A stretch of DNA of 64,000 nucleotides from Deinococcus detaillensis (GTDB lineage: Bacteria; Deinococcota; Deinococci; Deinococcales; Deinococcaceae): contig NZ_VKDB01000006.1 of NCBI RefSeq assembly GCF_007280555.1, forward strand, positions 1 through 64,000, read 5' to 3'. Positions 63,809-64,000 of the stretch are shown here, in pieces. Under the pieces are notes generated by a model, which worked only from the letters and a program-made list of their open reading frames with translations, did no database searches and was not told where the DNA came from. Numbering within the stretch: the stretch's first letter is position 1; each line of letters starts with the position of its first letter. The position numbers and the translations under genes were made by a program.

Positions 63809-64000
63809 GATGGTACTCGGCCAACCTTTTCGGTTTGGAGAGGCGCTTTTTTCCGGCACACGGGCGCAAGTCTAGCACGTGCTTTTGGGGCTGTATGACG
63901 CTCAGGTGAGCAGCATGGGAGGGGCGGTGGGGGCTGAGATTTGGACATCGGTAGGGCATCTGTTTCAACTCGAAACTGTTCAATAGACGTCGGGGCGATC
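63809..64000. other. Window end, no gene seen
   Basis: 192 bases with no frame carrying a start signal, -10 hexamer or recognisable family on either strand. Confidence 0.5.

Noticed and set aside
63635..63898. 87-codon frame covering tRNA-Arg
   Set aside because: It spans the tRNA and its terminator; no independent start signal.

Overview
The window is a chromosomal segment of a Deinococcus species. The evidence is the gene content: IrrE/PprI, the radiation-response metalloprotease diagnostic of the genus; a crtB-crtI carotenoid pair; a PriA that has lost its helicase motifs, as in D. radiodurans; and many secreted or envelope proteins. GC content is moderately high with strong GC3 bias, so long antisense ORFs are common and were left out. 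I do not name a species.

Layout. 1-1.6 kb: two minus-strand envelope proteins, one holin-like. 1.7-5.2 kb: SAM methyltransferase, phytoene synthase and phytoene desaturase. 5.2-9.1 kb: a secreted hypothetical, a winged-helix regulator, then dxr and a site-2 protease overlapping by 4 bases. 9.1-12.2 kb: DUF805 protein, class II aldolase, LysN-like aminotransferase. 12.2-16.7 kb: irrE overlapping a dGTPase-like gene, then a secreted protein, peroxiredoxin and rpiA. 16.7-19.4 kb: clpB under a promoter that overlaps an HspR-type (HAIR) operator. 19.5-22.6 kb: acyl-CoA dehydrogenase, and a compact XRE-regulator plus M78-metalloprotease pair that parallels DdrO/IrrE. 22.7-33.7 kb: priA, a TPR lipoprotein-like or secreted protein, an aspartate-type aminotransferase, proB, a frameshifted MFS transporter, a CDF metal transporter, and small genes. 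33.8-37.1 kb: a UvrD/PcrA helicase interrupted in motif III by a 359-residue intein that appears to carry a GIY-YIG-like nuclease. 37-45 kb: Nudix, N-acetylmuramoyl-alanine amidase, RNase HI, YihY and a two-domain fasciclin protein. 45.3-45.6 kb: tRNA-Thr with a tyrosine-recombinase relic beside it. 45.7-50.2 kb: aldo/keto reductase with RidA, membrane and secreted proteins, DUF72. 50.3-53.8 kb: ExbB, ExbD and a very long Pro/Ala/Thr-rich TonB-like protein. 53.9-58.5 kb: sufC-sufB-(two extra genes)-sufD behind a promoter and a 15-bp palindrome. 58.6-63.8 kb: a TMEM175-like relic, a PQQ-propeller protein, DUF427, a SurA/PpiD-like parvulin and tRNA-Arg.

Cross-cutting pattern. About twenty genes lack a Shine-Dalgarno sequence but have a TANNNT-type -10 hexamer 5-10 bases before the start codon. 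This indicates leaderless transcripts. I used it, together with Shine-Dalgarno matches, to correct many start codons.

The items most worth a second look are the XRE-M78 pair, the helicase intein, the TonB-like system with a non-canonical C-terminal domain, and the interrupted suf operon with its palindromic operator candidate.
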